Positions 19,159-27,987 of a DNA stretch of 64,000 bases are shown here, piece after piece. The translations under genes were made by a program, and so were the position numbers. Numbering within the stretch: position 1 is the stretch's first letter; each line of letters starts with the position of its first letter. Source of the stretch: Xiashengella succiniciproducens (lineage in GTDB: Bacteria > Bacteroidota > Bacteroidia > Bacteroidales > Marinilabiliaceae); assembly GCF_023674465.1 (NCBI RefSeq), contig NZ_CP098400.1, positions 1,764,801 through 1,828,800 on the forward strand, given 5' to 3'. The notes below the pieces were generated by a model that made no database searches, was not told the origin of the DNA, and worked only from the letters and a program-made list of their open reading frames with translations.

Positions 19159-20178
19159 TTAACCTATCATATTGACCTCGGGCTCGAGGTCAATATTGAA
19201 TTTTTGCCTTACATCAGCACTTATCTGAGATGCCAGCTTTTTCACCTCACTACCTGTCGCTCCACCAAGGTTAATCAGCACCAGAGCTTGATCCTTGTGT
19301 ACACCTGCATTTCCTAAAGACTTACCCTTCCAGCCCAGTTTGTCAATCAACCAACCTGCCGGTATTTTAACTTTTCCAGGTTCAACTGTGTTATAATAAG
19401 GTACATTGCTATACTGCACCCGAATTGTCTCCAGCTGCTTGGTATCCACGACCGGATTCTTAAAGAAACTGCCGGCATTGCCAAACTGAACGGGATCAGG
19501 CAGCTTGCTCTGCCTGATACTGATAACAGCCTGACGGATATTCCTTAATGAAGGACCACCAAGGCTCGCCACAGCATCTTTCAAATTGCCATACTCCATT
19601 GTATAGGAAGGCTTACGGCTAAGCTTAAGGTAAACCCATGTTACTATAACCTTGTTTTTTAGTCGGTTTTTGAAAACTGAATCGCGGTAAGCAAATTCAC
19701 AATCCTCCCAGCTAAAGTGCAACTGACTGCCATCATCTGTTGAAATTGCCTCACAGGCGTGGAATACATCCTTAAACTCAACACCATACGCGCCAATATT
19801 TTGAACGGGTGCTGCTCCGGCATCACCCGGAATCAGCGAAAGGTTTTCAATACCTCCAAAACCCCTATCTACGCACCATTCCACCAGACTATCCCACTCC
19901 ACCCCTGCTCCGACCTTTATAATAACGTAGTCGTCGTGTTGCTCGCTAACATCAATACCAGAGATGCATGAATGCAGTATCACACCATGGTAATCGGACA
20001 GAAACAGCAGGTTACTACCGGCACCCATCAGGAGCAGTTCCCCTTCGTGACAGAGGGGATTCTTTAGGATTTCTCTGAGGTCGGAAACTGAATCATATTC
20101 AAACAAGTATCGGGCCTTGACGTCGATACCAAAGGTATGGCGACCCTTTAAGGAAATATTCTCAAAACTACGTATCAT
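19159..20178 (-). CDS. murB: UDP-N-acetylenolpyruvoylglucosamine reductase (MurB, type I)
   Basis: Cytoplasmic flavoenzyme that reduces UDP-GlcNAc-enolpyruvate to UDP-MurNAc with NADPH, the second committed step of peptidoglycan precursor synthesis. The FAD-binding domain shows LLMGAGSNLLF (near 49-59), IENLSLIPGDAGAAPVQNIGAYG (110-132), and YRDSVFK (164-170). The substrate domain holds the catalytic serine in NAGSFFKNP (Ser about 237) and the terminal glutamate in LEPEVNMIG. The YRDS and long C-terminal domain indicate type I. The start at ATG 20178 follows AAAGGA; an upstream TTG at 20202 is less likely. It is placed 27 bp after the Wzc-like gene on the same strand, so it probably belongs to that operon. 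Notably, the MurU-like pathway near 60 kb yields the same product, UDP-MurNAc. Confidence 0.97.
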   Translation of the reverse strand: MIRSFENISLKGRHTFGIDVKARYLFEYDSVSDLREILKNPLCHEGELLLMGAGSNLLFLSDYHGVILHSCISGIDVSEQHDDYVIIKVGAGVEWDSLVEWCVDRGFGGIENLSLIPGDAGAAPVQNIGAYGVEFKDVFHACEAISTDDGSQLHFSWEDCEFAYRDSVFKNRLKNKVIVTWVYLKLSRKPSYTMEYGNLKDAVASLGGPSLRNIRQAVISIRQSKLPDPVQFGNAGSFFKNPVVDTKQLETIRVQYSNVPYYNTVEPGKVKIPAGWLIDKLGWKGKSLGNAGVHKDQALVLINLGGATGSEVKKLASQISADVRQKFNIDLEPEVNMIG

Positions 20179-20205
20179 CAGCGCTAATCCTTTGTGGACC
20201 AAATA

Positions 20206-22575
20206 TTAATAGCCCGAAGAGTAATATCCATAATTCCTGCCGGCAATCTGCACGTCATTCATTACGACGGCCAGACCTTTGATCTTGTCGTCAAACAGGT
20301 TGGACATGGTAACTGCAAAATGTTCTTTATCCGTAACTCCGGCCCTGACAATATAAAGATTGCAGTCTGCCATCTCCATAAGCAGTCTGCCGTCAGAAAC
20401 CAATCCAACGGGCGGAGTATCCACTATAATCACGTCGTACTTGGTACGAAGCGTCTCAAATAGAGTCTGTGTGCTGGGTGAAGATATTAGCTCGGAAGGG
20501 TTTGGGGGAATATGTCCACCGGGTATTATATAAAGATTCTTCACATCCGTCTCAAAGGTAATTTCATCCAACTCACTCTGAGCAATGAGATAAGAGCTAA
20601 GGCCTGAAATATTTTTTAGACCAAAGATCTCAGACAGACGGGGCTTACGCAGGTCAAAGCCTACAAGTACTGTCTTCTTACCTGAGATAGCCAACACAGA
20701 TGCAAGGTTTACAGCACAGAAAGTCTTACCATCACCTGTATTAGTAGATGACACCGTAATAATACATCCATCCTTTCCTGCCATCATATACTTAAGTCTG
20801 GCCCTTAGAGATCTGAATGACTCAGTTACTTCAGAGGTTGCTGCTTTCAAAACCACATTGTCACTGCCCTCCTTGCTTCTGAGTATCTCACCAATAATTG
20901 GAAGTTCCCTGAACATAGAACGCACATCATCTCTTGATCTGATGCGGGTATTAAACAACTCGCGAAGGCCAATAATCAACACTGGAATAGCAAATCCAAG
21001 CAACAAACCACGGGTATAGTTGCTTTTCTTGTTGGGTGATACAACTCCATTAATATAGGCAGGGTCAAGCACTTCGTTATCAGGAGTATTAGAAGCCTTA
21101 GCAATCTGGGTTTCCGAACTCTTTTGAAGCAGGAAGGTATAGATTGCGTCATTGAGCTTGTGAGTACGTTCCATAGCCAGATAGTCCCTCTCCAATTCTG
21201 GTAGATTTCCTATCTCAGCATTGAGCTGTGCCTCAGTTTGCTTCAACTCACGCATCTGCATTCTAATACTTTCCATCTGCTGATCTATTGAGAGGATAAG
21301 TGACTGTCCAGATAGTTCTATCTTTTGATTTAGCTCGACCAAATATGGATTGTTTTCACCGGCTTGCTGGGCAATTACACGAGCCTCGTTAAGCAAGGTA
21401 AGGTGCTCACGAACAAATTGCTGAATCAATGCAGCGGGTTCTGTCGAGAATGCAGGTAACAGAAAATCACTTTCCTCGAGATTCCCACTGACCAGTCTCC
21501 TTCTGATTTCGTCAAAATAAGCCAGACTAAGCTCCAGAGACCTTTTCTGCTTCTCCATCCCGAAGAACTCATCAGATAGCTTTGACGACACATCCGAAGG
21601 CATCATATAGCGATTATTCCGCCTGAAATCCATCAATTTCTGTTGGGTTATTTTCAGAGTCTCAGCTACTTGTTCAAGTTGTCGCTGAATAAAGGTCAGC
21701 GAACGATTGGCCATATCGTTCTTTCTCTCCAGGTTGTTTTCAATCAACTCCTCAGAAAAGGTATTCAGAAAGCGAATTAGTTTTTGTGGTTGAACACCGG
21801 TGGCCGAAATAAATATTATTGAAGATCCCTCACGGTATGGACTTACCGAAAGTGAGGATCGAAGTTCTGAAGCTATCTCTGAATGTGACTTAAATCTGAA
21901 ATAGTAATTACCTGATGCAATTCCGCCATTTGACTCTGCTGCCTTTATCACGAAGGAAAAACAGGGATGTTCGATTCTCTGACCAAGTCGTGCCTCTGCA
22001 GAAAAATCAATAGGACCGGAATACCCTGCATCCTGTGCTCCATGGAAAACATGCAGCCGGCCCCCTTCTGTTTTAACAGACAGCTCTGTCTTACCTCCCG
22101 GCAAAACAGATAGTTCGAAATCAGTATTTAGCAATTGGGGATGCAGAGAATCAAATTCCACCACAAATGGTGTTCTTCCATACAGTTCCGTATCCTTAAA
22201 CCTTCCCTTTGAATAATAGGCGACACCAAAATCCAGGCGATTGACAGCCCTAAGTACCATGGCATGGCTACGTATAATAAAACTCTGATTCTCGAAATTA
22301 CGTAACTCGGGTGACAGTCCAAAACCTTCAGTAAGCACCTGTTGAGACAAGGACCTTTCCTGATCCACTTTGAAGATCATCGTTATAGATGCCTTGTAAA
22401 CAGGTACAGTATAGCGATGGTAAACCCACACTCCACCAAGCGCCAGCGGAACAAAAATCACAAACAGATACCAGTTGGCTACAACATGCCTAAACATCTT
22501 TCTGATATCTGAAAAACCGTCACCTTGTATAGTTTTCCCCGTAGGAATACCCTGTTGGTTATATGGTTGGGACAT
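20206..22575 (-). CDS. Polysaccharide co-polymerase/tyrosine autokinase (Wzc-like), copy 1
   Basis: A 789-residue inner-membrane protein for export or chain-length control of an envelope polysaccharide. It has a cytoplasmic start, a helix near residue 40 (WYLFVIFVPLALGGVWVYHR), a large periplasmic Wzz/GNVR-type region with coiled coils to about 490, and a second helix near 520. The cytoplasmic bacterial tyrosine kinase follows, with Walker A SSTNTGDGKTFCAVNLA (about 605), Walker A' VLVGFDLRKP and Walker B VIIVDTPP. The tail NYGYYSSGY is Tyr-rich and is the expected autophosphorylation cluster. A paralogue of similar length is encoded at 25564-27987 in the divergent arm. It follows a GT2 gene by 84 bp and precedes murB by 27 bp. 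Confidence 0.93.
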   Translation of the reverse strand: MSQPYNQQGIPTGKTIQGDGFSDIRKMFRHVVANWYLFVIFVPLALGGVWVYHRYTVPVYKASITMIFKVDQERSLSQQVLTEGFGLSPELRNFENQSFIIRSHAMVLRAVNRLDFGVAYYSKGRFKDTELYGRTPFVVEFDSLHPQLLNTDFELSVLPGGKTELSVKTEGGRLHVFHGAQDAGYSGPIDFSAEARLGQRIEHPCFSFVIKAAESNGGIASGNYYFRFKSHSEIASELRSSLSVSPYREGSSIIFISATGVQPQKLIRFLNTFSEELIENNLERKNDMANRSLTFIQRQLEQVAETLKITQQKLMDFRRNNRYMMPSDVSSKLSDEFFGMEKQKRSLELSLAYFDEIRRRLVSGNLEESDFLLPAFSTEPAALIQQFVREHLTLLNEARVIAQQAGENNPYLVELNQKIELSGQSLILSIDQQMESIRMQMRELKQTEAQLNAEIGNLPELERDYLAMERTHKLNDAIYTFLLQKSSETQIAKASNTPDNEVLDPAYINGVVSPNKKSNYTRGLLLGFAIPVLIIGLRELFNTRIRSRDDVRSMFRELPIIGEILRSKEGSDNVVLKAATSEVTESFRSLRARLKYMMAGKDGCIITVSSTNTGDGKTFCAVNLASVLAISGKKTVLVGFDLRKPRLSEIFGLKNISGLSSYLIAQSELDEITFETDVKNLYIIPGGHIPPNPSELISSPSTQTLFETLRTKYDVIIVDTPPVGLVSDGRLLMEMADCNLYIVRAGVTDKEHFAVTMSNLFDDKIKGLAVVMNDVQIAGRNYGYYSSGY

Positions 22576-22659
22576 ATCTTTGAGTAAAGTCCTGTTAATC
22601 TGAAACGAATCTATAAAAAATCTTTAACAACTGCCTCAAAACATCTGAATTCCTTAGTG

Positions 22660-23406
22660 TCAGCGGGCAAAAAACTGTCCCAGCTTACCAAGATTCTTTC
22701 CAATAAGGGTCAAAAGTCCTCCCACATGGTTTTTCCTAAGGGCCTTGTAATCCTCACGTGATTTCCTGATGATATTACCCAGGCTCTTATTGCTTGCTCC
22801 TCCGGTAGCCATATGAATCATAACTTCGGGAAGGTAAACCATCCTAACGCCATCAAGAGTCATTACCCTTAGCAACCAGTCATAATCGGCTGCAATCTTG
22901 AATGAGGTATCGAAAAGACCCACCCGCTCAAGCAACTCCCTCCTGAAATATACCGTTGGATGCGGTGGCATCCAACCCTTCCTGACCATTGAGGGATAAA
23001 AAGTACCACTTTCCCAGTTTCTGAATATCTTCAAAGGTTCAAAGGAAGTAACATACTGCAGGTCGCCATAAACAACATCAGCATTCTCAGTCTCAAATAG
23101 CTTAGCCACTTTATTCAGGATATCCGGGTTAGCAAAACGGTCACCTGCATGTAGCAGTCCAACAATATCACCTTCTGCCATACCAAGGCCTTTGTTGAGC
23201 GCATCATAGATTCCCTTGTCAGGTTCACTTTTTAGTTTACCGACACGGCTCCTGTACTTCTTAAGCATCTCCAGGGTTCCGTCATTTGAAGCACCATCAA
23301 CCACTATGTATTCAAGATTGTCCCATGATTGCTCCGTTACTGACTTTATTGTCTGTTCCAGATCCTCACAAGCATTATAGCTGACGGTAATAAGGGAGAT
23401 ACGCAT
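22660..23406 (-). CDS. Glycosyltransferase family 2
   Basis: A 248-residue cytoplasmic, membrane-associated sugar transferase likely adding a residue to the repeat unit of the polysaccharide made by this locus. The GT-A fold is shown by MRISLITVSYNACEDLEQTI at the N-terminus, the VVDGASNDGT nucleotide-sugar motif near residue 36, GIYDALNKGLGMAEGD near 65 and the LHAGDRF metal-binding DxD-equivalent near 85, then DYDWLLRV further on. The pattern is close to the WcaE/colanic-acid type group. Substrate unknown. It starts 11 bp after the WecA-like stop, so the two genes are co-transcribed. Confidence 0.9.
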   Translation of the reverse strand: MRISLITVSYNACEDLEQTIKSVTEQSWDNLEYIVVDGASNDGTLEMLKKYRSRVGKLKSEPDKGIYDALNKGLGMAEGDIVGLLHAGDRFANPDILNKVAKLFETENADVVYGDLQYVTSFEPLKIFRNWESGTFYPSMVRKGWMPPHPTVYFRRELLERVGLFDTSFKIAADYDWLLRVMTLDGVRMVYLPEVMIHMATGGASNKSLGNIIRKSREDYKALRKNHVGGLLTLIGKNLGKLGQFFAR

Positions 23407-23417
23407 ATCTGAACCTT

Positions 23418-24536
23418 TTACTTGACTTCGTTCTCAATAGAGGGCAGGCCCTTTTTCCTGAGTTTACGCAGTTTCCTGCGTATGGCAAACGAAGGTAGCT
23501 GAAATAGTATCATTCCAAGGATGAAGTTTAGAAGCAGCAGTTTGATAGTACCCAAATCCTTTAGACAGTACGACAATACAATAAAGAAGATATTGCCTGA
23601 CATAAGCAGTATAGCTATTCCCATGTGCGAAAAGCCAAGAGTCAGCAGCCTATGATGTATGTGGGTCTTGTCGGCTGCAAATGGAGACTGGCCTTTTGAT
23701 AGTCGGAGGAAGAATACTCTGATTGTATCAATAACCGGGACTATCATAATCCCCAGTGCCACACCCGGCGCAGAAGTCATTGTGTAATCAAGCGAAGGAC
23801 GTACTGCTGCAACGTTGCCTTCCATAAATTTGATTGCAAATACTGAGATCAGAAAACCAATAAGCAGGGATCCCGTGTCACCCATGAAAATCTTCTGATT
23901 CTTTGAAAAAACGTTGTAGTACAGAAATGCTATCAATGCTCCGACAATAATAGATCCAAGCACCGGCATTATTACATCGCCATTGATGTAAAACCAGAAC
24001 GAAAAGCCCAGTGTTACAACTATTCCGGTTAGTGCAGCTAGTCCATCTACTCCATCAATCAGATTGAAACCGTTGACTATAAACACTATAAAAAGAAGCG
24101 AGATTGAAAGGCTAACAAAGTAATCAGGGTGCAGTCCAAAAAAACCATGAAAATCGGCGATTCTCAGATCACCGAAACCAACTATTATCAGTGCCGCTAA
24201 AATCTGACCCATCAACTTCATTATCGGAGCTGTAACCAGGATATCATCCTTTATTCCGATGGAAAAGATTATTAGCAATGAAGGAAGTAAAAAGGGAATT
24301 CCCCCGTAATCAAACCAGTCAAGAAAAATTGAATAGGTAAATACAATTCCGAAGAAAATTGCCATACCCCCCAATGTGGGAACACGCTTCTTGTGTACGT
24401 GCCTGTTTCCGGGCTCGTCGTACAAATTCTTTGAGTAAGCAACATTCAGAATAGTTGGAATAGATATAAAAACCAGGATAAAGGACACCAACCCGGCAAA
24501 CAAAATCTGAAGTAACTCGTTGTAATTTATCTGCAT
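23418..24536 (-). CDS. wecA: Undecaprenyl-phosphate sugar-1-phosphate transferase (WecA/TagO-like)
   Basis: Integral membrane enzyme of the MraY/WecA superfamily that moves an amino-sugar-1-phosphate from UDP to undecaprenyl phosphate, starting a lipid-linked polysaccharide. The 372 residues contain about ten to eleven membrane helices and the family's cytoplasmic motifs: the KKRVPTLGGMAI loop, VNGFNLIDGVDGLA with the catalytic Asp residues, KIFMGDTGSLLIGF, and HIHHRLLTLGFSH. The last motif separates the WecA branch from MraY. A basic tail ends the protein. It is the first gene of the minus-strand arm; a TAGTTTTG -7 box lies just upstream. Confidence 0.93.
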   Translation of the reverse strand: MQINYNELLQILFAGLVSFILVFISIPTILNVAYSKNLYDEPGNRHVHKKRVPTLGGMAIFFGIVFTYSIFLDWFDYGGIPFLLPSLLIIFSIGIKDDILVTAPIMKLMGQILAALIIVGFGDLRIADFHGFFGLHPDYFVSLSISLLFIVFIVNGFNLIDGVDGLAALTGIVVTLGFSFWFYINGDVIMPVLGSIIVGALIAFLYYNVFSKNQKIFMGDTGSLLIGFLISVFAIKFMEGNVAAVRPSLDYTMTSAPGVALGIMIVPVIDTIRVFFLRLSKGQSPFAADKTHIHHRLLTLGFSHMGIAILLMSGNIFFIVLSYCLKDLGTIKLLLLNFILGMILFQLPSFAIRRKLRKLRKKGLPSIENEVK

Positions 24537-24556
24537 TTCAAACCTAATTTGCTATG

Positions 24557-24564
24557 CAAAACTA
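24557..24564 (-). promoter_or_regulatory. -7 box for the WecA-like operon
   Basis: On the minus strand TAGTTTTG matches the TAnnTTTG box, 20 bases before the start at 24536. A TTG lies 23 bp upstream (24590-24588), slightly farther than usual. Confidence 0.45.
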
Positions 24565-24658
24565 AGAAAAAAGAAGTGGTTCGGCTTCAAAATATCATCA
24601 TTTTGTGTTATTTATCCTCAATTGAACAAATCGTCTGTTTTTTTAAGAAAAGAAAGAA

Positions 24659-24666
24659 TAAATTTG
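24659..24666 (+). promoter_or_regulatory. -7 box for the Wza operon
   Basis: TAAATTTG matches TAnnTTTG; the -33 area is only T-rich. It would give a leader of about 80 nt before the lipoprotein gene. Confidence 0.4.
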
Positions 24667-24755
24667 TACAATTGTAGAGTAAGGTCCCAAAGTCTATACG
24701 GCCTAGGGGCATTCTAGCTAAGCAAGTTCAAATCATTAATTCATACTGCTTGAAA

Positions 24756-25556
24756 ATGCATCCAAGAAGCATTAAAGGAACCTTAAGGATCTTAGCCTTT
24801 ACCTCAACCATATTGCTGATGTTCGCATCATGTATCCCGCAGAAGGAAATAGTTTATTTTCAGAATCATGAAGATAAAAAAGGTTATGACAACCCGTATG
24901 ATACTCCTAAGACTATCACTGAAAAATATATTCTTCAGCCAAATGATGCTCTGCTAATCAGGGTAAACACTGCAAATCCCAAACTGTCTGAGTTTTTCAA
25001 TGCAGGAGGCAGCAACCAGAATGTTGCTGCCACAGGTCAGAGTCCGCTCTATACCTATCCTATAGACGACAGCCTGTATATTGATTTCCCCTTTGTAGGC
25101 AAGATCAGACTTGATGGTTGTACACGTGCTATGGCTACAGAAAGAATCAGAGAAGCGCTCATTCCCTTTGTCAACGATGCTCAGGTAACAGTGAGACTGG
25201 CCAATCCATCCTTTGTAGCCTTGGGAGAAGTCAACAACAGAGGTCGCATCCCAATGGGTCGTGAACAGGTTACAATTTTCGAGGCAGTTGCGATGGCCGG
25301 CGATGTTCGTCCTTTTGGCAAGAAACGTGAAGTAAGGGTTGTGAGACCAACTCCCGAAGGGTCTATCAGCTTTTTTGTTGATCTGACAGATAAAAACCTG
25401 GTAGATTCAGATAAGTACTACATCTATCCCAATGATATTGTCTATATCAGACCTATGAAGGCCAAGCAATGGGGCATTGGAGAATCATTCTCCTTTGGTG
25501 TATTCTCATCAATGCTTGCTATGTACCTAACGCTAAACGCCATATTTGGAAAATAA
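24756..25556 (+). CDS. wza: Polysaccharide export lipoprotein (Wza-like)
   Basis: Outer-membrane export-channel lipoprotein for capsule or exopolysaccharide. The signal peptide ends in a lipobox at LLMFASC (lipidated Cys about residue 25). The mature start IVYFQNHED and the Poly_export domain (LQPNDALLIRVNTANPKLSEFF..., near residues 60-150) are typical of Bacteroidota members. One SLBB-like beta-grasp follows (VALGEVNNRGRIPMGREQVTIFEAVAMAGD). A hydrophobic segment near the C-terminus (SFGVFSSMLAMYLTLNAIFG) probably corresponds to the membrane-spanning helix. A TTG at 24750 is another possible start; ATG 24756 is chosen. Eight bases separate it from the following Wzc-like gene, so the two form one unit. 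Confidence 0.92.
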   Translation: MHPRSIKGTLRILAFTSTILLMFASCIPQKEIVYFQNHEDKKGYDNPYDTPKTITEKYILQPNDALLIRVNTANPKLSEFFNAGGSNQNVAATGQSPLYTYPIDDSLYIDFPFVGKIRLDGCTRAMATERIREALIPFVNDAQVTVRLANPSFVALGEVNNRGRIPMGREQVTIFEAVAMAGDVRPFGKKREVRVVRPTPEGSISFFVDLTDKNLVDSDKYYIYPNDIVYIRPMKAKQWGIGESFSFGVFSSMLAMYLTLNAIFGK

Positions 25557-25563
25557 GAATTTG

Positions 25564-27987
25564 ATGGATCAGATAAAGTTTCAAACTAAAGGTTCTGGAA
25601 TCCCTGTAAGTAATACAGGAATTACTTTAGACTATAAAAAGCTGATCTCTGATGTGATCAGGTTCTGGTGGCTATTTGTAATCACTATTTCTCTTGCTCT
25701 CTTTGTTGTGTATATGATTCACAGGTACACCCAGCCAGTGTATAGGGCTTCACTGGTATTACTTGTTGACGAGAGAGGTAGTGACAAGACGCAGGCCAAT
25801 ATGATGGAGGGTTTCGGCCTTAGTACTGCTATGCGTACCCTTGAGAACCAGATTGCCATCCTTACCTCCTGGGAAATGGTTAGGACAGCTATCAAGGAAC
25901 TGGACTTCGATGTTTCATACTATAAGACCGGGCGTTTAAAGAATACCGAACTCTATGGGGGGCTTCCTTTCCTGGTATATTTTGATCAGGAGTCTCCTCA
26001 GTTACTTAACACCCCAATTTATCTGACTGTAATAGATCAGGAGAGATTCAGACTTGAAATCGAGACTGAATCAGGGACCAGCTACTTGTACGGTGCTGAG
26101 AAATATGGACCTTCAACTGGAAAGATACATTACAGTCAGGAGTTTAATTTTGGGGATCTTGTTGAAACACCATGGCTCAAGCTGAGGGTGTACAACAAGG
26201 ATTTGTCCAGACCTGAGGACAAGGCTTATTATTTTGTTTTCAATAGTCCTGACGAACTGACTTCATCCTATAAGTCCAGTTTTACCTATAGCCGTTCAAA
26301 TGACAATTCAAGTATTGTAAGGTTGTATGTTACAGGTCACAATAATACCAAGAATGTAGTCTTCCTCAACAAGATGGCCGAAGTGTTTATCCGCAACAAC
26401 CTTGAAAGAAAGAACCAGATTGCCACCAACACCATCGATTTTATTGAGGAGCAGTTACTTATAATCTCCGATTCTCTGTCAAGTAAGGGAACCGAACTAA
26501 GTCATTTCCGTACCGAGCATCAGATCCAGAGTCTTTCGGCTCAAACAGAGATCTATTTTGCAAGATTAGAGCATATCGACGCGACGGCTTCGGATCTATA
26601 TCTTAAAAGGAACTACTACAACTATCTCGATAGGTATTTCAGGGCAGATACTTTGTTTGACAGCACTATAGCTCCTGCTCAATACCCAATTGAGAACACA
26701 TCTATATTCCAGCAGATCAATAAACTGATGGAACTTAATATGGAGTGGCATGCTATTACCGGTGATAAGAAATCAGGGATATACAATCCCCATGTAGTGG
26801 AACTAAAAAGCATGATGGAAATTGCCCGTCGCACTCTGCTAGAGGCTATCGACAACCAGAAGATAATGCTTAACAACGAACTTGCACGCATAGAGGAAGA
26901 GAGGCGCAGTATTACAGCTGAGTTGTACGAATTTCCCGAGAAGGAACGCCAGCTCTTTGGTATTGAAAGGCATTTTAACCTTAATAATGAGGTTTATACC
27001 TTCCTGCTCCGTAAGCGCAGTGAAGCACAAATACAAAAGGCATCCAACACTCCTGACCACTCTATACTGGAGACAGCCCGTTCAGCCGGTCAGGTTTATC
27101 CGACAGTCAGCCGTGACAGACAGAAGGCAATTCTAATCGGTCTCGTGTTACCCTTCTTGTTTTTTGTATCAAGGCAGATAGCCAACAACAAGATTACAGG
27201 TGCTGAAGATATCGAGCGCATCACTGACTTGCCAATAATTGGTCATATAATACACAATTCCAAGGATGCTAGCAATGTAGTCGAGGTATTCCCCAAATCA
27301 ATAATTACGGAGTCCTTCAGACGTGTTCGCTCCCGTCTAGAGTATATGAACGGAGACAAGGAAGCACCAATTATTGCAATTTCTTCATCCATGCCAGGAG
27401 AAGGCAAGACCTTCTGTGCCCTGAATCTGGCAAGCGTATTTGCTATATCAGGCAAGAAGACCCTGCTTGTAGGTTTTGACATGAGAAAACCCGGACTTAA
27501 CAGTATTCTAAACCTGCACCATCAGGAAGGTCTGTCAAGTTATCTTATTGGCAAGGCAAAACTGGATGATATAATTCAGACAAACAGTCTTGATAACCTT
27601 TATATCCTTCCATCAGGTGCAGTTCCTCCCAATCCATCAGAATTGATTGGTTCGCCACGCACAGTTAAGTTGTTTGAGGAGCTTAAAGAAAGATTTGAAA
27701 TTATCCTGCTTGATACTCCACCAATGGGTATTGTAGCTGACGGTTATATGCTTGCCCGTTATGCCGACACTATGATATTCCTGACACGTCAGAACTTTAC
27801 AATCAGAAATGTATTCTCGCATACTGTCAAGCAAATGCTTGACGAAGGAATTACCAATGTAGGAGTGATTATCAACGATATTCAGGTCAAGAAAGGGCTG
27901 ATGGGTTACGGATACTACTACGGTTATGGCTATGGCTACGGCTATCACTATGGATATGGTAACGGATACGGATACTATGAGGAATAG
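25564..27987 (+). CDS. wzc: Polysaccharide co-polymerase/tyrosine autokinase (Wzc-like), copy 2
   Basis: An 807-residue paralogue of the 20206-22575 protein. It has a helix near residue 40 (FWWLFVITISLALFVVYMIHR), a periplasmic Wzz/GNVR region with coiled coil, a second helix near 530 (ILIGLVLPFLFFVSRQI), and the kinase domain with Walker A SSSMPGEGKTFCALNLA, Walker A' LLVGFDMRKP and Walker B ILLDTPP. The C-terminal tail of about 25 residues is an unusually long run of Gly and Tyr (GYGYYYGYGYGYGYHYGYG...), likely the autophosphorylated cluster. ATG 25564 is preferred over a TTG at 25546 that overlaps wza. Its last bases overlap the start of the Wzi/RemB-like gene, and it partners the Wza-like lipoprotein as the inner-membrane half of the exporter. 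Confidence 0.94.
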   Translation: MDQIKFQTKGSGIPVSNTGITLDYKKLISDVIRFWWLFVITISLALFVVYMIHRYTQPVYRASLVLLVDERGSDKTQANMMEGFGLSTAMRTLENQIAILTSWEMVRTAIKELDFDVSYYKTGRLKNTELYGGLPFLVYFDQESPQLLNTPIYLTVIDQERFRLEIETESGTSYLYGAEKYGPSTGKIHYSQEFNFGDLVETPWLKLRVYNKDLSRPEDKAYYFVFNSPDELTSSYKSSFTYSRSNDNSSIVRLYVTGHNNTKNVVFLNKMAEVFIRNNLERKNQIATNTIDFIEEQLLIISDSLSSKGTELSHFRTEHQIQSLSAQTEIYFARLEHIDATASDLYLKRNYYNYLDRYFRADTLFDSTIAPAQYPIENTSIFQQINKLMELNMEWHAITGDKKSGIYNPHVVELKSMMEIARRTLLEAIDNQKIMLNNELARIEEERRSITAELYEFPEKERQLFGIERHFNLNNEVYTFLLRKRSEAQIQKASNTPDHSILETARSAGQVYPTVSRDRQKAILIGLVLPFLFFVSRQIANNKITGAEDIERITDLPIIGHIIHNSKDASNVVEVFPKSIITESFRRVRSRLEYMNGDKEAPIIAISSSMPGEGKTFCALNLASVFAISGKKTLLVGFDMRKPGLNSILNLHHQEGLSSYLIGKAKLDDIIQTNSLDNLYILPSGAVPPNPSELIGSPRTVKLFEELKERFEIILLDTPPMGIVADGYMLARYADTMIFLTRQNFTIRNVFSHTVKQMLDEGITNVGVIINDIQVKKGLMGYGYYYGYGYGYGYHYGYGNGYGYYEE

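Noticed and set aside
27926-27976. Earlier start for the Wzi/RemB-like gene
   Set aside because: It would translate the Tyr/Gly repeat in another frame as Met/Thr-rich sequence before a clear signal peptide starting at 27977.
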